Of a DNA stretch of 64,000 nucleotides, positions 46,001-58,462 are shown one piece after another. This stretch comes from Sorghum bicolor (lineage: Eukaryota > Streptophyta > Magnoliopsida > Poales > Poaceae). A program made the translations under genes and the position numbers. The stretch is from the NCBI RefSeq assembly GCF_000003195.3, contig NC_012873.2:6471894-6535893 (forward strand). Direction: 5' to 3'. Below the pieces are notes generated by a model. That model did not search any database and was not told where the DNA came from. It worked only from the letters and a program-made list of their open reading frames with translations. Numbering within the stretch: position 1 is the first letter of the stretch; every line of letters starts with the position of its first letter.

Positions 46001-47502
46001 TATAGAATCCTTTTCAAAACTTGGTGATTCTATTTACTTTGAGGAGAAAGAAGATTTGCCTGCACTCAATATCATTCAGTACATACCAAGTACATACGAC
46101 TGGAAAGCAGCAGGGCTTATTGTTACTCAGAAAGTCAACACCCTCAGCTCTTCTGACCAGTATCTTCAAATTTCACTCTCCATTTCTGCAAAGGTAATTA
46201 TTTTCAATTCTTTATACGTTAAATTCAGAAAAAATATCTGCAGTCACTACATTTGTTTTCTATTTGTTCAGACAAAAGGTCAGACTGCCAAATTGAATGT
46301 TAGAATTCCATCATGGACATTTGCTGACGGTGCAGGAGCAACTTTAAATGACAAAGATTTGGGGTCGATATCTCCAGGTAAAATCATTATGTTGTGTCTA
46401 ACATTCAAATTACATTTGATCTTCTAAGGCCACCTCATTACCTGATCTTATTATGTGGGCAGGATCTTTCCTATCAATCACCAAGCAGTGGAACTCAGAT
46501 GATCACTTAGCACTACGCTTTCCCATCAGGTTGAGGACTGAAGCAATTAAAGGTAACTCATGAAGTTTCACCCAATCCAAGATTGAAGGATGAATTGGTT
46601 AACTTATCTCATATATTATATTTCATCATGATAACCAGTGGTTGTAATAAAATACATATAGGACGCTAGTAGAAGTAACAGATTTTGCTCCCATGTGTGC
46701 TAATATTGAGATTTTTGTATACCGAGAATCTTGAACTGAATATTAACTGCTAGCTATCCCTTCAGATGACAGACCGGAGTATGCATCTCTTCAAGCAGTC
46801 CTGTTTGGACCATTTGTTCTTGCTGGCCTATCCACCGGTGACTGGGATGCAAAAGCTGGCAATGGCAGTGCAATTTCAGATTGGATCACCGCTGTCCCTC
46901 CAGCGCACAACTCACAGCTGGTAACCTTCAGTCAAGTATCAAATGGGAAAACATTTGTCCTCTCAAGCGCAAATGGGACCCTGACAATGCAAGAGCGACC
47001 TGAAGTTGATGGCACTGACACTGCCATCCATGCAACATTCAGGGCACATCCTCAGGACTCAACAGAGCTGCATGACATCTACCGAACAATTGCAAAGGGA
47101 GCATCGATTCTGATCGAACCATTTGACTTGCCAGGAACAGTGATCACCAATAACCTCACTCTATCTGCACAGAAGAGCACAGATTGCCTCTTCAACCTAG
47201 TGCCCGGGCTTGATGGGAATCCTAACTCAGTTTCCCTTGAGCTTGGGACCAGACCAGGATGCTTCCTGGTGACAGGCACGAATTATTCTGCGGGGACGAA
47301 GATTCAAGTCAGCTGCAAGAGTTCCCTTGAGAGCATTGGTGGGATACTCGAGCAAGCGGCGAGCTTTTCACAAACTGATCCATTAAGGCAGTACCACCCA
47401 ATCAGCTTCGTTGCTAAGGGGATGACCAGGAACTTCCTCCTTGAGCCATTGTACAGTTTGAGGGACGAATTCTACACGGTTTATTTCAACATCGGGGCCT
47501 GA
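43071..47502 (+). CDS. Secreted GH127 (DUF1680) beta-L-arabinofuranosidase-like protein with C-terminal AbfB-like domain
   Basis: Twelve exons give 888 residues: 43071-43674, 43776-43978, 44072-44269, 44361-44432, 44835-44930, 45241-45320, 45411-45486, 45560-45770, 46000-46193, 46272-46377, 46463-46552 and 46766-47502. All are GT-AG and in phase. A hydrophobic signal peptide (about 1-31) and a His-rich linker (68-81, HRHGHDHDHGHEQH) precede the GH127 catalytic region, which starts at about LHDVRLEPGSLYWRAQQTNL. The zinc-thiolate site of the family is intact: Glu434 and Cys436 in NEESCTTYNMLK, and Cys509-Cys510 in FWCCYGTG. By analogy with HypBA1, Cys509 would be the nucleophile. Residues from about 740 (FNLVPGLDGNPNSVSLE, RPGCFLVTGTNY) resemble an AbfB/CBM42 arabinose-binding fold. 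The expected site is the cell wall or secretory path, acting on arabinofuranosyl groups of hydroxyproline-rich glycoproteins or polysaccharides; the substrate is inferred. Confidence 0.95.
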
Positions 47503-49301
47503 GTCCTGAAACTTACACTTGCAGTAGAAATAATACAGAATAAATAATGGGCGACCTTTTTCTTCTCATACACTGTAGCTTAGAACAGCCAATGAAAGAG
47601 TAAATGAGTTGTTTCATGTGTATTCCTCGCATATATTCACTTATGTGAAATCACTTATTATGCAATACCAAGCAATTCATACCCCGCTTCTTCTACCATT
47701 TGAGTAAGGAAGTTATTTGTGATAACGTGGAAATTTTGTTTTTAGTAAGAGTTATTTTTGCTGATGACTACGCCATTGATGAGTAACTGAAGGTGCTTTG
47801 GTTCACATTCAGTATTTTAACTCTTGGTTACTGAAGGTGCTGCTAAAATGTTTCATCCTGCAGTGCTCCATTGTCTATCCTGAATCCTGGCTGCTATCTG
47901 ACTAGTGGCAGGGTAAAAAAAAATGCCATTTCTGTGTCTGATTTGCATCTAGATAACCCCTGGTTCACTGGTTGAGACCGAGCATTGCAACTGTTTTCGT
48001 CAGGCAGTTCTATAGTATACTGAACGGAGCAGTTAACAACAGCTAGGTCCATAAAATACGTCTACAGCTACAGAGACGGGAGGACGACAAAGCTGAGATC
48101 CTATCCATTCTCCCATAAACAACGAAGGAATCTCACGGCGATCAGACTTCTCTATCATTGCTTGCATTCTTTATATCATCGCAGCTGAACACCCGGCAGA
48201 AGAGTTGCTCAATGTTCCCATCATGTCTAAAGAGACCCACCCACAAATTGAGGGAGGAAAATATTTCATACCCAGCACAAGAATATTATTTCGTACAAAT
48301 CATTATCTTCTTTGCAAGTGACAATCATACAAAAATCAAGCTGTTTAGACTAGTTCCAATTCTTTGCAGGTGACAATCATACAAAACAAATTACGCGTGT
48401 TCCAATCACATGTGGAAAGGCCAGTTGCATGTTCCCATTGTACACGCTAGGAGATTGCAGAATATGAAATGTCCCTTTGCAGCCTTGCTTGAGAATTCAA
48501 GTCGCCTAGAGTGTGAACATTCACCATGAAATTGCGCTTGTGTAGACTGTATGGAATGCAGATTCAGTATACCCAACGACCAAGATGCATCGTCCTGATA
48601 CAAAATCACAACTATGGAACAAACATGATTTTGAAGTGCATTGTTTATCAACAAGAATCCTAGTTCATTGCACCCTTGAATCTACATCCGCTGAAGCAGC
48701 TGAATAAATGCTAGCAGGTTGCATCCTCAAAGAACAAATAGCAAGATCAGTTGATTGGTCAAAAGCTTCACATATGGCCAATTACTTGAACATAAACATT
48801 AAGTGTATAGTACAGCACTGGCCAGGTAACCACCATGACCCCCTTTCGGCTTCTGGTCCTCTGAATGAAATAACAAGAGCACAACAATTGAATGCAAAGC
48901 AGTTGACTGAATGTGAAGTCAGCTGGAATATCACGCAAAAAATAGAACCAGAAAATATACTTGTAGGAAATATGGCAGACAATTGCTGATTACTATTACT
49001 GATTGGAATTTAACATGCATGAGACAATAGTACATTACAGAGCTACCTAAATGGGAATGCCACAATACCGACCGAAACCACCATGAATAACTGAATAAGC
49101 TTACACGACATAGCCAACACGCAAACCATTTTGGACTCGACTGGGGACGAATTCTTGCAGCTGCCAGGATGCTGTGTGCATCACAGTATTGAACCTCAGA
49201 GGATGTGACAGCAGACAAGAATGGGAAGTTCAATGATAAAGCAGCAAAGATGCATGATGAATTCTTGCAGATTGCAACCACCTCGCTCCCCAATGCCCGC
49301 C
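47503..49301. other. Space between the convergent GH127 and SAP genes
   Basis: Both genes end toward this stretch, so it holds their 3' untranslated regions. Open frames present are short and without domains. No further gene or transposon end is clear. Confidence 0.5.
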
Positions 49302-49817
49302 TCAGATCTTGTCAAGCTTCTCCGCCTTCACCACAGGATTGGCCTTGGCAATCGCGTCCCTAGCTGCAGTTCGATAGTCGAACTGGCAGTCATGTTTGTC
49401 GGAGTAGCGGTGCACCGAACAGTACATGTTCCCGCATCGGCAGTTAAATCCTGTCAACCCAACACGCTTCCTACAGGTTGCACACCTGTTTGGGCCTTCC
49501 TTGGCCTTGGGGATTACAGCAGCAGCCTCGCTGGTTTCAGCTACATGCATAGGCTGCACAACAATAGTCTTCTCCTCAACTTGAGGAACTGCCGCATCTA
49601 CAGTTGCGGCAATTACAGGCCCTTTCCCACCATCACCACCATTGACAATGCTATCAATGGAGGAGGCAGCCAGCTGGGCCTGCTCCTGCTTCATTATCAT
49701 CTCCTTGTGGCACTTGGAGCACATGTTCATGGTGGCAGCGCTGCCAAAGAAACCGCAGTTATTGATGCATAGGATTGGGCCCTCCGGCTGCTGGCAACCC
49801 GCCTCCTTGTGTTCCAT
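49302..49817 (-). CDS. A20/AN1 zinc-finger stress-associated protein (SAP)
   Basis: A single coding exon encodes 171 residues, from ATG at 49817 to a TGA stop at 49302-49304. An N-terminal A20 finger has Cys17, Cys21, Cys33 and Cys36 ([20 protein letters not shown]). A C-terminal AN1 finger has Cys112, Cys115, Cys126, Cys128, Cys133, His136, His142 and Cys144. The tail [14 protein letters not shown] is typical of the plant family. The protein closely resembles rice SAP8-type members. Plant SAPs respond to drought, salt and cold; several bind ubiquitin or act as E3 ligases. A CAG acceptor lies just upstream of the ATG on the coding strand (near 49835), and a GC-rich region at 50,530-50,660 with a possible GTTAGG donor suggests the usual 5' untranslated intron of about 0.7 kb. 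Confidence 0.96.
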   Translation of the reverse strand: MEHKEAGCQQPEGPILCINNCGFFGSAATMNMCSKCHKEMIMKQEQAQLAASSIDSIVNGGDGGKGPVIAATVDAAVPQVEEKTIVVQPMHVAETSEAAAVIPKAKEGPNRCATCRKRVGLTGFNCRCGNMYCSVHRYSDKHDCQFDYRTAARDAIAKANPVVKAEKLDKI

Positions 49818-51728
49818 CACTGACTATAAGCTGCACATTAAACAATCAATGCCACCTTAGGAAACATCAATCGTGGTGGGCGAAACAAGATCCTAATTTT
49901 TAGGAAGATAAGTCACTATCGCAAAATATGCTGCGCAAATACAGCTCAAACCAACTTTTGAAACGAATCAGAGTAATATATCAAATTCGAATCTCTACAA
50001 AAACATACCAAAAAAATCCCCAAGGATGTAAATCGACAACAGCGTGCACCAAATCTGCCGCATAATTTAACAAATCCACCGCTTACAACTACATACACAC
50101 GATTTCCACCATAATAGAGCACTTAAATCACTAGCTATTAACAGCGCTATAAACTTTTGAAAAATCAGGCAAAATGGACCGACAAATCAAATCATGACAA
50201 AGTGACAAACAACCTTTATACAGCTTTTTAACAAAAAAAATAAAAAATAAATAAGAAGGAAAAACGCGTTTTCATTTCCCCACCCCAAGAGAACAAGAGA
50301 AACCACCAACCGAAAGGCCAAATCAACCCACGAACCTGCGAGCTCCCGTCTCCTTGACAATTCCCAGCCCGCGAAATCCCCGTATCCGACGAATCAACAC
50401 CACCACAACCCCTTCCCCCACCCCGCTCAAAGAAAACCGCACGAATCGATCAGGCGACGCCGAATCGGGCCCCGAGAGCCATAGATCAAGCCTTCTCTAC
50501 CAAATCCAACAGGAAAAAACAAGCACGAGATGGGGGAGCAGAGCAGACCCTAACCCTGCGCGAGGCGGACGCGGAGGCGGAGGAGGCGTGCGTGGATTGG
50601 AATCGCGAGGAGGAGCTTCGAAATGGGGGCGTCGTCGGGCCAGGGAAGGTGGGGGAGCCAGATAAAAAAGGTGGAGCCGACGGGAAGTTACTTGCCTGCC
50701 CCTGGCGTTTCGAATTATTTGCGGTTGGTGGCGTGGAATGGTCTGGGCGAGGTGGGGTGGGCGCCGTCCGATCGCGGTAGGGAGGACTGATGGACGGATA
50801 GGATGGATGCGGCTGTGGATTTTCAGGGAGGTCCCTGCTGATTGCTGGTTTATATTGGAATAATGGCTTCTCCTTTTTTTTTCTTTCTTGATGGGGAAGA
50901 AGGAGCGTGGTGTCCTTTTTTGCGTGGTGTCCTTTTTTTTCTTTATTATTAAATGGTATGAAACTGGTTGCTTATGGGGAGTAATTGGTTGTTTCCCCTA
51001 TTTTTTGTGAGGCAAAATTTAGCAACTGTATAGAAATTTAAATAATCATTGATTTTTCGATTTTAAATTATAAGTCATTCTAATTTTTCATACAATTTAT
51101 ATTTACGTGTAGTCAAAGCTATGTATCTTAAAAAATAAAAATAACTTATAATTTAAAATTGATGGAGTATCTTACTATGGGTTTGACTGGGAGCTCGTCT
51201 GGCCAGAAGGGTGGCATGACGCTTGCTCAGGTCATCCTCAGTGCAAGTTTTATGGTTCTGTTTATAGTATATCTATATTTTGGAAGTAGTACAGTATTTT
51301 TAAAAAAACTCTTATCACCTCTCTTTATTAATACGGTGTCATATCAACATATTTAATGTTTATGAAACTCTAATAAAACCTCATTGAGACTGGGCCTCAT
51401 TCGCATGGAACCTTGGTGTGCCTAGAGGAACGACGTGGTGATCTGCTCACCAACATGATAGAATGGGAGTTGCTCTCCCTTTTATTTGAGATGTTGAGAG
51501 AGGGATTTTTCTTAATTGAGAAAAAAGTAGAGAAAGGGGAGCTCTTCTTTTGTCTATGAACCATTTTCTATAAGAATATAAAAAATAGATCTCTTTCCTC
51601 AATCCGGTGGATGTCACCCTAAAAAAGTCTCACCATTTATGGGATTCCGCTTCCACAGATGTTCACATCTTTATAACCAAATATGCTATTAGGTGCTGCC
51701 ATCATATATAAAAAGAATGTACATCTTA
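49818..51728 (-). promoter_or_regulatory. Leader intron and promoter region of the SAP gene, then intergenic
   Basis: Bases 49,836-50,530 are AT-rich and fit an intron in the 5' untranslated region. A GC-rich block at 50,530-50,790 is the probable first exon and promoter of the minus-strand SAP gene. Beyond that the sequence is AT-rich. A weak palindromic MITE remnant occupies about 51030-51172 (ATTTTAAATTATAAG against CTTATAATTTAAAAT). Confidence 0.45.
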
Positions 51729-52203
51729 GAGCAACTCCAGCAGTAGCCTCCAAAACTAGATCTCTACTTTTAATTTGGGTGCTCCTCCTACTTCTTGGGG
51801 CTCAACTTTTTTGCTTTAACTCCAACAGTAGCACCCAAAATTGGGCCCCCCAACATATTCCAGAGAGAATGACAGAAGGGATCCACTCGTCATTATATTT
51901 TTCTTCTACTTATTTTTCTTCCTTTGGACTAGGGACACAATTAAAGCATCGAGCCGGTTACCGTATGGTGTCATGCACATGCAAAGAAAGAGAGAGAGGA
52001 AGCATGCGCTGGGGCTAGGACACGCGATGGAGGATAGGGGCTGTCCTGTTGGGCCAACAGGAATGAAGTCTGGAGGAGAGGAGAAATATGGGTGCCCAAC
52101 CAAATATGGGGTCTGGAGTATGGGCCCTGCTGGAGTAATGTTTTTAGCCTGGGTACCATATTTAGCTATTGGGGCTTGAGTACAGGCTCTGCTGGAGTTG
52201 CTC
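51729..52203. mobile_element. MITE with GAGCAACTCCAGC ends, 475 bp
   Basis: Ends GAGCAACTCCAGCAG and CTGCTGGAGTTGCTC are perfect inverted repeats with TTA target duplications on both sides (51726-51728 and 52204-52206). The family is also present at 62156-62394. No transposase is present. Confidence 0.88.
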
Positions 52204-52833
52204 TTATATCTGAATGAGTTTTTTTTCAAAAAATAAAGTAGAATTATAAATAAAAGTATCCATATTTATATATAAAACATATGTTTATTATGAATATATT
52301 CTACTGTTAATTCCTATTTCTTATTATGTATCATAAATAGTTTTTCATATATTTATAAAAACTTTTTAAAAAATTAACTACTCTTTGAACGAGATGTTTA
52401 TGCTGAGACGGAGGGAGTAGTTTCTAGATAATAAGAGGGCACTTATGCAAGAGGCGTTGAGATAAGCTAATGCATCGACACGTATTGCCATGTGAAAGCG
52501 ATAGGGCAGCAGATGGTGATGGTAGGCAGCCGGTTGCAGAGGGATTCGGTCCGCTGACGCTTCTTGGGCCGGCCTACGCGTGCGTCTGGCTCCTCGCGAT
52601 ATTTTGAAGAAGTCACAATTTATCGCGTGGCCGCTAAAACGGTTCTAGAATGTCTAATTTTTATTTAAAAATAGTTTTTAGAAAAATATTTAGCAGAGCT
52701 CCTCTAGAGTCGGAAAAAAACTCCGAGCTAGAGTTGGAGACGACCCTTGAGCCAGAGCTAGAGACGAACCCTGTCAAACAAATCCATAGACAGGTGCATA
52801 GGAAATGGAACACGCTTGATGCTACTGTACCTA
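52204..52833. other. Intergenic stretch with a Stowaway remnant
   Basis: The text AGACGGAGGGAGTAG near 52410-52424 is the right end of a Stowaway-type MITE whose left end is unclear. No gene is seen. Confidence 0.45.
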
Positions 52834-53067
52834 GGCCTTGTTTAGTTCCTAATTTTTTTTCAAGATTTCTCATCGCATCGAATCTTGCGGTACATATATG
52901 AAGCATTAAATATAAACGAAAACAAAAACTAATTACACAGTTTGCCTAAAAATCGTGCGACAAATCTTTCGACTCTAGTTAGTTTATGATTGGACAATAT
53001 TTGCTACCAACAAACGAAAAGTGCTACAGTAGTAAACTTCAAAAATTTTCGCGAACTGAACCAGGCC
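52834..53067. mobile_element. Tourist-like MITE
   Basis: A 234-bp element has ends GGCCTTGTTTAGTTCC and GAACTGAACCAGGCC, flanked by CTA and TTA. Confidence 0.9.
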
Positions 53068-55060
53068 TTACGTAGAGGCCTTTTTTAAAATGAGATTCCC
53101 AAGGTATTGATCATTGAGTTTGTGGAATTTTTGCAGGGTGCAAGTCAGGATTTAAATACAAAGGACTTTATTACAAGTGTTTATAAAAATATATGGTGTT
53201 ATCGTTATATCTTAATGTCGGTTTAAAAATTATCAACTTTAATACTGGCTTTTAAAAAATATAGACATATATAGGGTTATCTTGTTTAATTATTAATATA
53301 ATAATTTCTAGCTAGTTATGAGAGCAATGAGAGAAACATAGATATTTCTTCTGTTAACCAAATTATTTCCAAGTTCTAATTTACTTTATGACGCTCTTTC
53401 ATTTCATTTATCGATATTGCTACCTATCATCTATGCCCCAAGTTCATATATTATCTCTGTGAAGATCCCAAGAGTGGAAACTTTCACAGTTTCTTTGCTC
53501 CACAAGACCCAAGGAAGTTATATAACTCTAGTTTTTACATGTCATCTGCAAAATGAGTTACTTTGTTATCCAATACAATGTTGTTACTATTTTTTCTTAA
53601 AAAGGATCAGGGGACACTATGGATGGGGTGTGACTTATTCATCCAATGTCGCTTCATGCGACCAAGCTTATTTCTGCCGTCTAGATGGGAAAAGTAGGTT
53701 TGCAAGACAAGTCATCTTCTACTTAAACATCCTCTCACTTTTGACATGGGAGAAATGCATATAAAACCTCCCTATATGCCACTTTGATTTTGTAACACCA
53801 CCCCCCCAACCAACCCCTATAAGCCATCTATGTTGCAAGAGGCCATCTATATGGTGTTTCCTGGCTCCTCCTCCTCCTTCAAGAGGTGTTTAACGAGCTT
53901 TCCTTCAAGACGTGTTTAACGAGCTTAGTTCTCCTTAGTGCAGCACAATTGGATTTTTGTTCAATACTTTCTAAAATCTAGATTATCTAATGTGAGGTGG
54001 ATTATGATAATTTAAGACTTTCATTGATGAGTTTTAAGAATCAGGATACACATTTTTTTAATAAAAAAACCCACAATCTTCAACCTATTCAAATGTGACC
54101 CAAGTCTAACCGATGCATATGTCATATCAGATGAGAAACGATCTCAAAACTCAATCAAAACAAAAACTCGCCATGTTTGGATCTTGGAATTGAATTCATT
54201 ATAGTAATTATATCTTAGCAAAGATTAATTAAGCTAATATGATTATATGTTGATTACTATATTTATATATTATTGTTAGTCGTACAAGAAAGATACTTAT
54301 ATGTTGTATTTTTATTACAAGAAAAAGAGTTGAAGAATATGATATACGTTGGAGAGTAGAAACATAGCACAATGATCTTAGAATAAATATCTTTCTCTCA
54401 CCCTATAAATTTGAGATAGACTTATATGTGAACTTGGAAAAGTTGTGGAACATCAAAATTCAAGTCAGATAGCCTAATCTATTAAGTAGATTCTATAATT
54501 TCTTCAAAATAAAAGGATCCAAATGACCTCTAAGAATTTTCAAAAAGCAGAACACAGAGTTGTGATGTGACTTTAGAAGCTAAAACAAGTACTCCACTTC
54601 CAAAATAAGTACATATATTGTTTCTCAAAGATTCAACTTTTTTAGTTTAAATAGATATATAAAAAACTAGTACTTTATACACAATACCTTTTCTATTCTA
54701 AATTATAAATTATTCAGACTTTTTTAGATTCATAACCTATAGTAGATGTTATAAAAGATATACATAGAAAAAAAATCCAAATAACTTAAAATTTAAAACG
54801 GTTGAATGAAATGTTTTTTATAATAAAAATGTTTAAAAATATAGATACTGATACTAACCTTTTTTTTATTTTGTCAATTTCTTCACCCGAGCTGTAGTGT
54901 AGGTATATCTTAGGACGATGGAGAGGTATACAGTACACTGTATTTACGATGTATTTTGTCAAAAAGTAAATTTGGAAAATACCGGCAAACCAACTCCCCC
55001 GTCCCGTCCATGGCGATTCGACGAGACGCAGACGCCGCCAAATTCCTTCCGGCGCGCGCA
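53068..55060. other. AT-rich intergenic stretch
   Basis: About 2 kb with no supportable gene, RNA or clear transposon ends. A local duplication of CGTGTTTAACGAGCTT-like text lies near 53885-53930. Confidence 0.45.
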
Positions 55061-55068
55061 CTCAAAAG

Positions 55069-55077
55069 GGCGGGAAA
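55069..55077 (+). promoter_or_regulatory. E2F site upstream of the DNAJC9-like gene
   Basis: GGCGGGAAA, whose reverse complement TTTCCCGCC fits the E2F consensus TTTSSCGC, lies 32 bp upstream of the TATA box and 124 bp before the ATG. Placement and match both suit an S-phase promoter element; function is inferred. Confidence 0.6.
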
Positions 55078-55108
55078 TTTTTCCGCGCGCTCCCGCCGCT
55101 CTCCCCTG

Positions 55109-55115
55109 TATAAAT
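55109..55115 (+). promoter_or_regulatory. TATA box of the DNAJC9-like gene
   Basis: TATAAAT in the context CCCTGTATAAATCCCAA, 86 bp before the ATG. Transcription would start near 55140, giving a leader of about 60 nt. Confidence 0.7.
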
Positions 55116-55200
55116 CCCAATTGCCCCACACCTTCGATCCTCTTTCTCAGTCCCCAATCCCCACCACCACCGTCTCCAGTCCACCACCGCTTCCCTTCAA

Positions 55201-58111
55201 ATGGGCCGCAAGGGTCGCAAGGCTAGGGTTTCGCGCGACGCCGACGCCGACGGCAGCGAGGATGAGAGGGCCGCCGCCGCCGCTCCTGCCGCCACTGCGG
55301 GCAAGAGCCTCTACGAGGTAAGGCGCCTCCCCCGAAATCCTATCTGGGTTCTCGGCCAAAGTGCGAGGCGGAAGGTCGCGTGCTGAGTTGGGGTGGGTGC
55401 GGTGCTCGAATCGTGTGCAGGCGGGAGGTGTGGGGTTCGAGGGCGACCGATTGCCCCTTTTGCTTGTCCGGTTAGATGGCTCCGGATTATTTTTGTTTGG
55501 TGTTAGTGTTTGGGTTATGATTGCTAGTGAATTTGGTGAATGATGTCTTTCGGATCTGCTTGTGGTGGACAGTAGGGTTTGCGAATTGCAAAATGTTGAT
55601 ATGCTTGCTTCTACCTTTATTTCATTTTCTCATGTGCAATTGGTTGCACACTTGATACACATACGTCTCCTGATTCTGTCGGGATGCCATTTCGACATGT
55701 GAATGAATCGAATCGTATAATTGTGTTTGCTAAATTGAAATGAATGAATCCTACAATTGTGACTGCTAAATTGAAATGAATGCTCAATCATTCTGGGTTC
55801 AGCGAAGTCACTGAATGATTACAGTTTACAAGTCACATTCATGTCTAGAGGAGTTGCAGGAGTGTTAGAAGAGAATTAATACGTTTGATCACTGAATTTT
55901 AGTTTGCATACTATCACTTTTGTCATGCCTTGGTTGACTGTTTCGTAGCATGATTGTCCTGGACCTGCATCTGGTATCCTGCTATGGGGAAGGAATATGT
56001 CCTGGTTTATTTGTTCATTTACTCAACAGTTGCTACAAGAAGTTTCAGAATTGTTAAATGATTATATGCCTAAATGTGTACAGATTGATGTGCTATTTGA
56101 TGACTATATTCCAATCCTGATTCAGTGAATCAGTGATGATTACCATTTTATGTTTATTATAGACTACCGTTCTTGGCAGCACTGTGATTTTTTTGGTTCC
56201 ATCTTTGCTGTATTCTTTAAAGCTAAGTCACGTGGCAGTCATTCCAGTTTTTCTTTGGCCTATGCTGTAACTGCAGAACTGTAGTGAATCGTTGCTCCCT
56301 ACTTTGATTGCACTTAATGAAACTAAGCATTGGAAGTCTGGTTAAAAGAATATGATAGTGTTAAATATAGTTATGGAAAAGTCTGGAACAACTCTTAATT
56401 GCTGGAAATTCTTTCGTTTCCTTGTTTAAGGTGTACTCGCAAACAGGTCATGTAAATAACTGCAGATGAGGCAAAAGTCTGAACTGTTCTAAACTTGTTG
56501 TCATGAATCACTTTCAGGTTCTCTTTCGTGATCACAGTTTAGTAATTTAATGTCTTGTTTATTTTTGTTTCATCATTTGAAGATCCTGGGAGTTGAGAAG
56601 ACTGCTTCACAACAAGAAATAAAGAAGGCATATCACAAATTGGCGTTGCGCCTCCACCCAGATAAGAATCCTGGGGATGAGGTAGGATCTCAACCTAAAG
56701 CATTAATGTTTTTCTACAGTCATTTAGTGCAATGTATCTCAAATGTTATGTGCTACCAGGAAGCCAATGAGAAGTTTCAGCAGCTGCAGAAGGTTATATC
56801 CATTCTTGGTGATGCAGAGAAAAGAGCTTTATATGATGAGACTGGCATCACTGATGATGACGTGCGCACCTTATTTATAGCACTCCAGTTCTACCTTTCA
56901 GATTCAAGCAATATTTTTCTGAATCCTTCTTTTTCATCTTAGGCACTGGTGGGAGCAGCTGCAGACAATCTTCAGGAGTACTTCAGAACAATGTACAAGA
57001 AGGTATGTTTGCTTCTCTGTCAATTGCAGGCTAATGTTGTCTATTAATTTACAATGATATTTTTAGGGAAATACAGTAGGAAAAACCCTGCTGTAGCACA
57101 ATACTACCTTCGTGGCTGTCTCTAAAAGAATGTCATTCTGGCTCTTGATCAGGTGTATAGTCAGAATGACATTATTTTAGGGACAGAGGCAGTATATTGT
57201 TATATATAAAAGTACTCAGTTTATTTTAAATTTTATTCCCAGGTCACCGAGGCTGACATTGAAGAATTTGAAGCTAAATACAGAGGGTCAGATTCTGAGA
57301 AAAAGGATTTGAAGGAGCTCTACACAAAATATAAGGGCAACATGAACAGGTGATTCATTTGAATTTTAATTTCCTTTATTTTTGATCAAACCTTTATCCT
57401 GAAAGTTGTAAACTGGCCCACCAGGCTTGTTTTAATTTCTAGATTGACATTGTTCCCTTCTATCCAGGCTTTTCTGCTCAATGATTTGCTCAGAACCAAA
57501 GCTTGACTCCCACCGCTTCAAGGATATAATTGATGAGGCAATTGCTGAAGGTAAACACATGGTTGCAGTTACTGCTGTTGTTTGAAAAGATTTGACTCAG
57601 TTTCATTCATACAATAGTGCAAGCTAAGTGCCCTGGATATGCATGTTTAGTTGTCTACTGAACCTGTTCACTGAAATATCTGTTTCTGAAAGCACTTGCC
57701 ATTCCTTTCAATACCAGGTGAGCTGAAGTCAACTAAGGCGTATGAGAAATGGGCTAAAAAGATCTCAGAGATGGAGCCACCAACAAATCCGTTAGAGAGG
57801 AGAGTGAAGTAAGTTTTTGGCCCCCCACTCACCTGTCATTTGTTTCCCTTGGTGTTACATTTTGCTACCATTTGCTTGTTTGCAACTAATTGTTGTTCTG
57901 AACCCATGGCAGGAAGAAGAAGAATAGTGAGAATGATCTGATCCTGGCCATCTCACAGCGCAGGGCTGAGCGGAAAAACCAGTTCAATTCCATCCTTTCG
58001 AACATCATGTCCAAGTGCGACTCCAAGGCAAGCAGCTCGGAGCCCACGGAAGAGGAGTTTGAGCGGGCGCGACAGAGGCTTGAGAGCAAAAGGGCCAAGA
58101 GGCGCAAGTGA
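55201..58111 (+). CDS. DNAJC9: DNAJC9-type J-domain protein, putative histone co-chaperone
   Basis: Eight exons give 285 residues: 55201-55317, 56583-56681, 56760-56861, 56943-57002, 57243-57349, 57468-57550, 57718-57808 and 57913-58111 (stop TGA). All introns are GT-AG and phases close. A basic, acidic-spotted N-terminus leads into a J domain at about 37-105 with helix II KKAYHKLALRLHPDKNP and the HPD triad at 64-66, then DAEKRALYDETG. The family-specific middle follows: EYFRTMYKKVTEADIEEFEA, a YKGNMNRLF segment, and a conserved region through AYEKWAKKI. The C-terminus is basic (RLESKRAKRRK). Human DNAJC9 binds histones H3-H4 and recruits Hsp70 to them. The plant protein keeps the same layout, so a nuclear role in histone supply is likely. 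The short leader, TATA box and E2F site support the chosen start. Confidence 0.94.
57104..57192. mobile_element. Short Stowaway-like hairpin MITE in intron 4 of the DNAJC9-like gene
   Basis: An 89-bp element has arms CTGTCTCTAAAAGAATGTCA and TGACATTATTTTAGGGACAG that pair with only two mismatches over about 25 bp, including the continuation TTCTG/CAGAA. Flanks are TA on both sides. Confidence 0.75.
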
Positions 58112-58462
58112 TGCTGCTGCCAGCCTTCAATGCCATACGCTGAACATCGTCTGAAGCTTTAGGTGTGATGTGATTTTACCAGCATGCAAGTGATGGGTCT
58201 GAGCCAGTTTGAGCGTGTCAGGTTGTGTATCATATCCCTTGTCCTCTGGGACAATACAGTAGGTTGTATGCCGAGAGGGAAGCTTTACCTGAACTTCAAT
58301 TTCGTAGCATCTGGCAAGTACTAGTAGATTGTAATGTAATGTTTATTCTGAAGTGAGCTGCCTTCGAGAAGCTGGTCCCACTTAGAAGGCTCCTTATTAG
58401 CCAGTTTGAGTTTATTGATTCGCCATGGATACATAACAGGAAAAAATTTACATAATCTCTTA

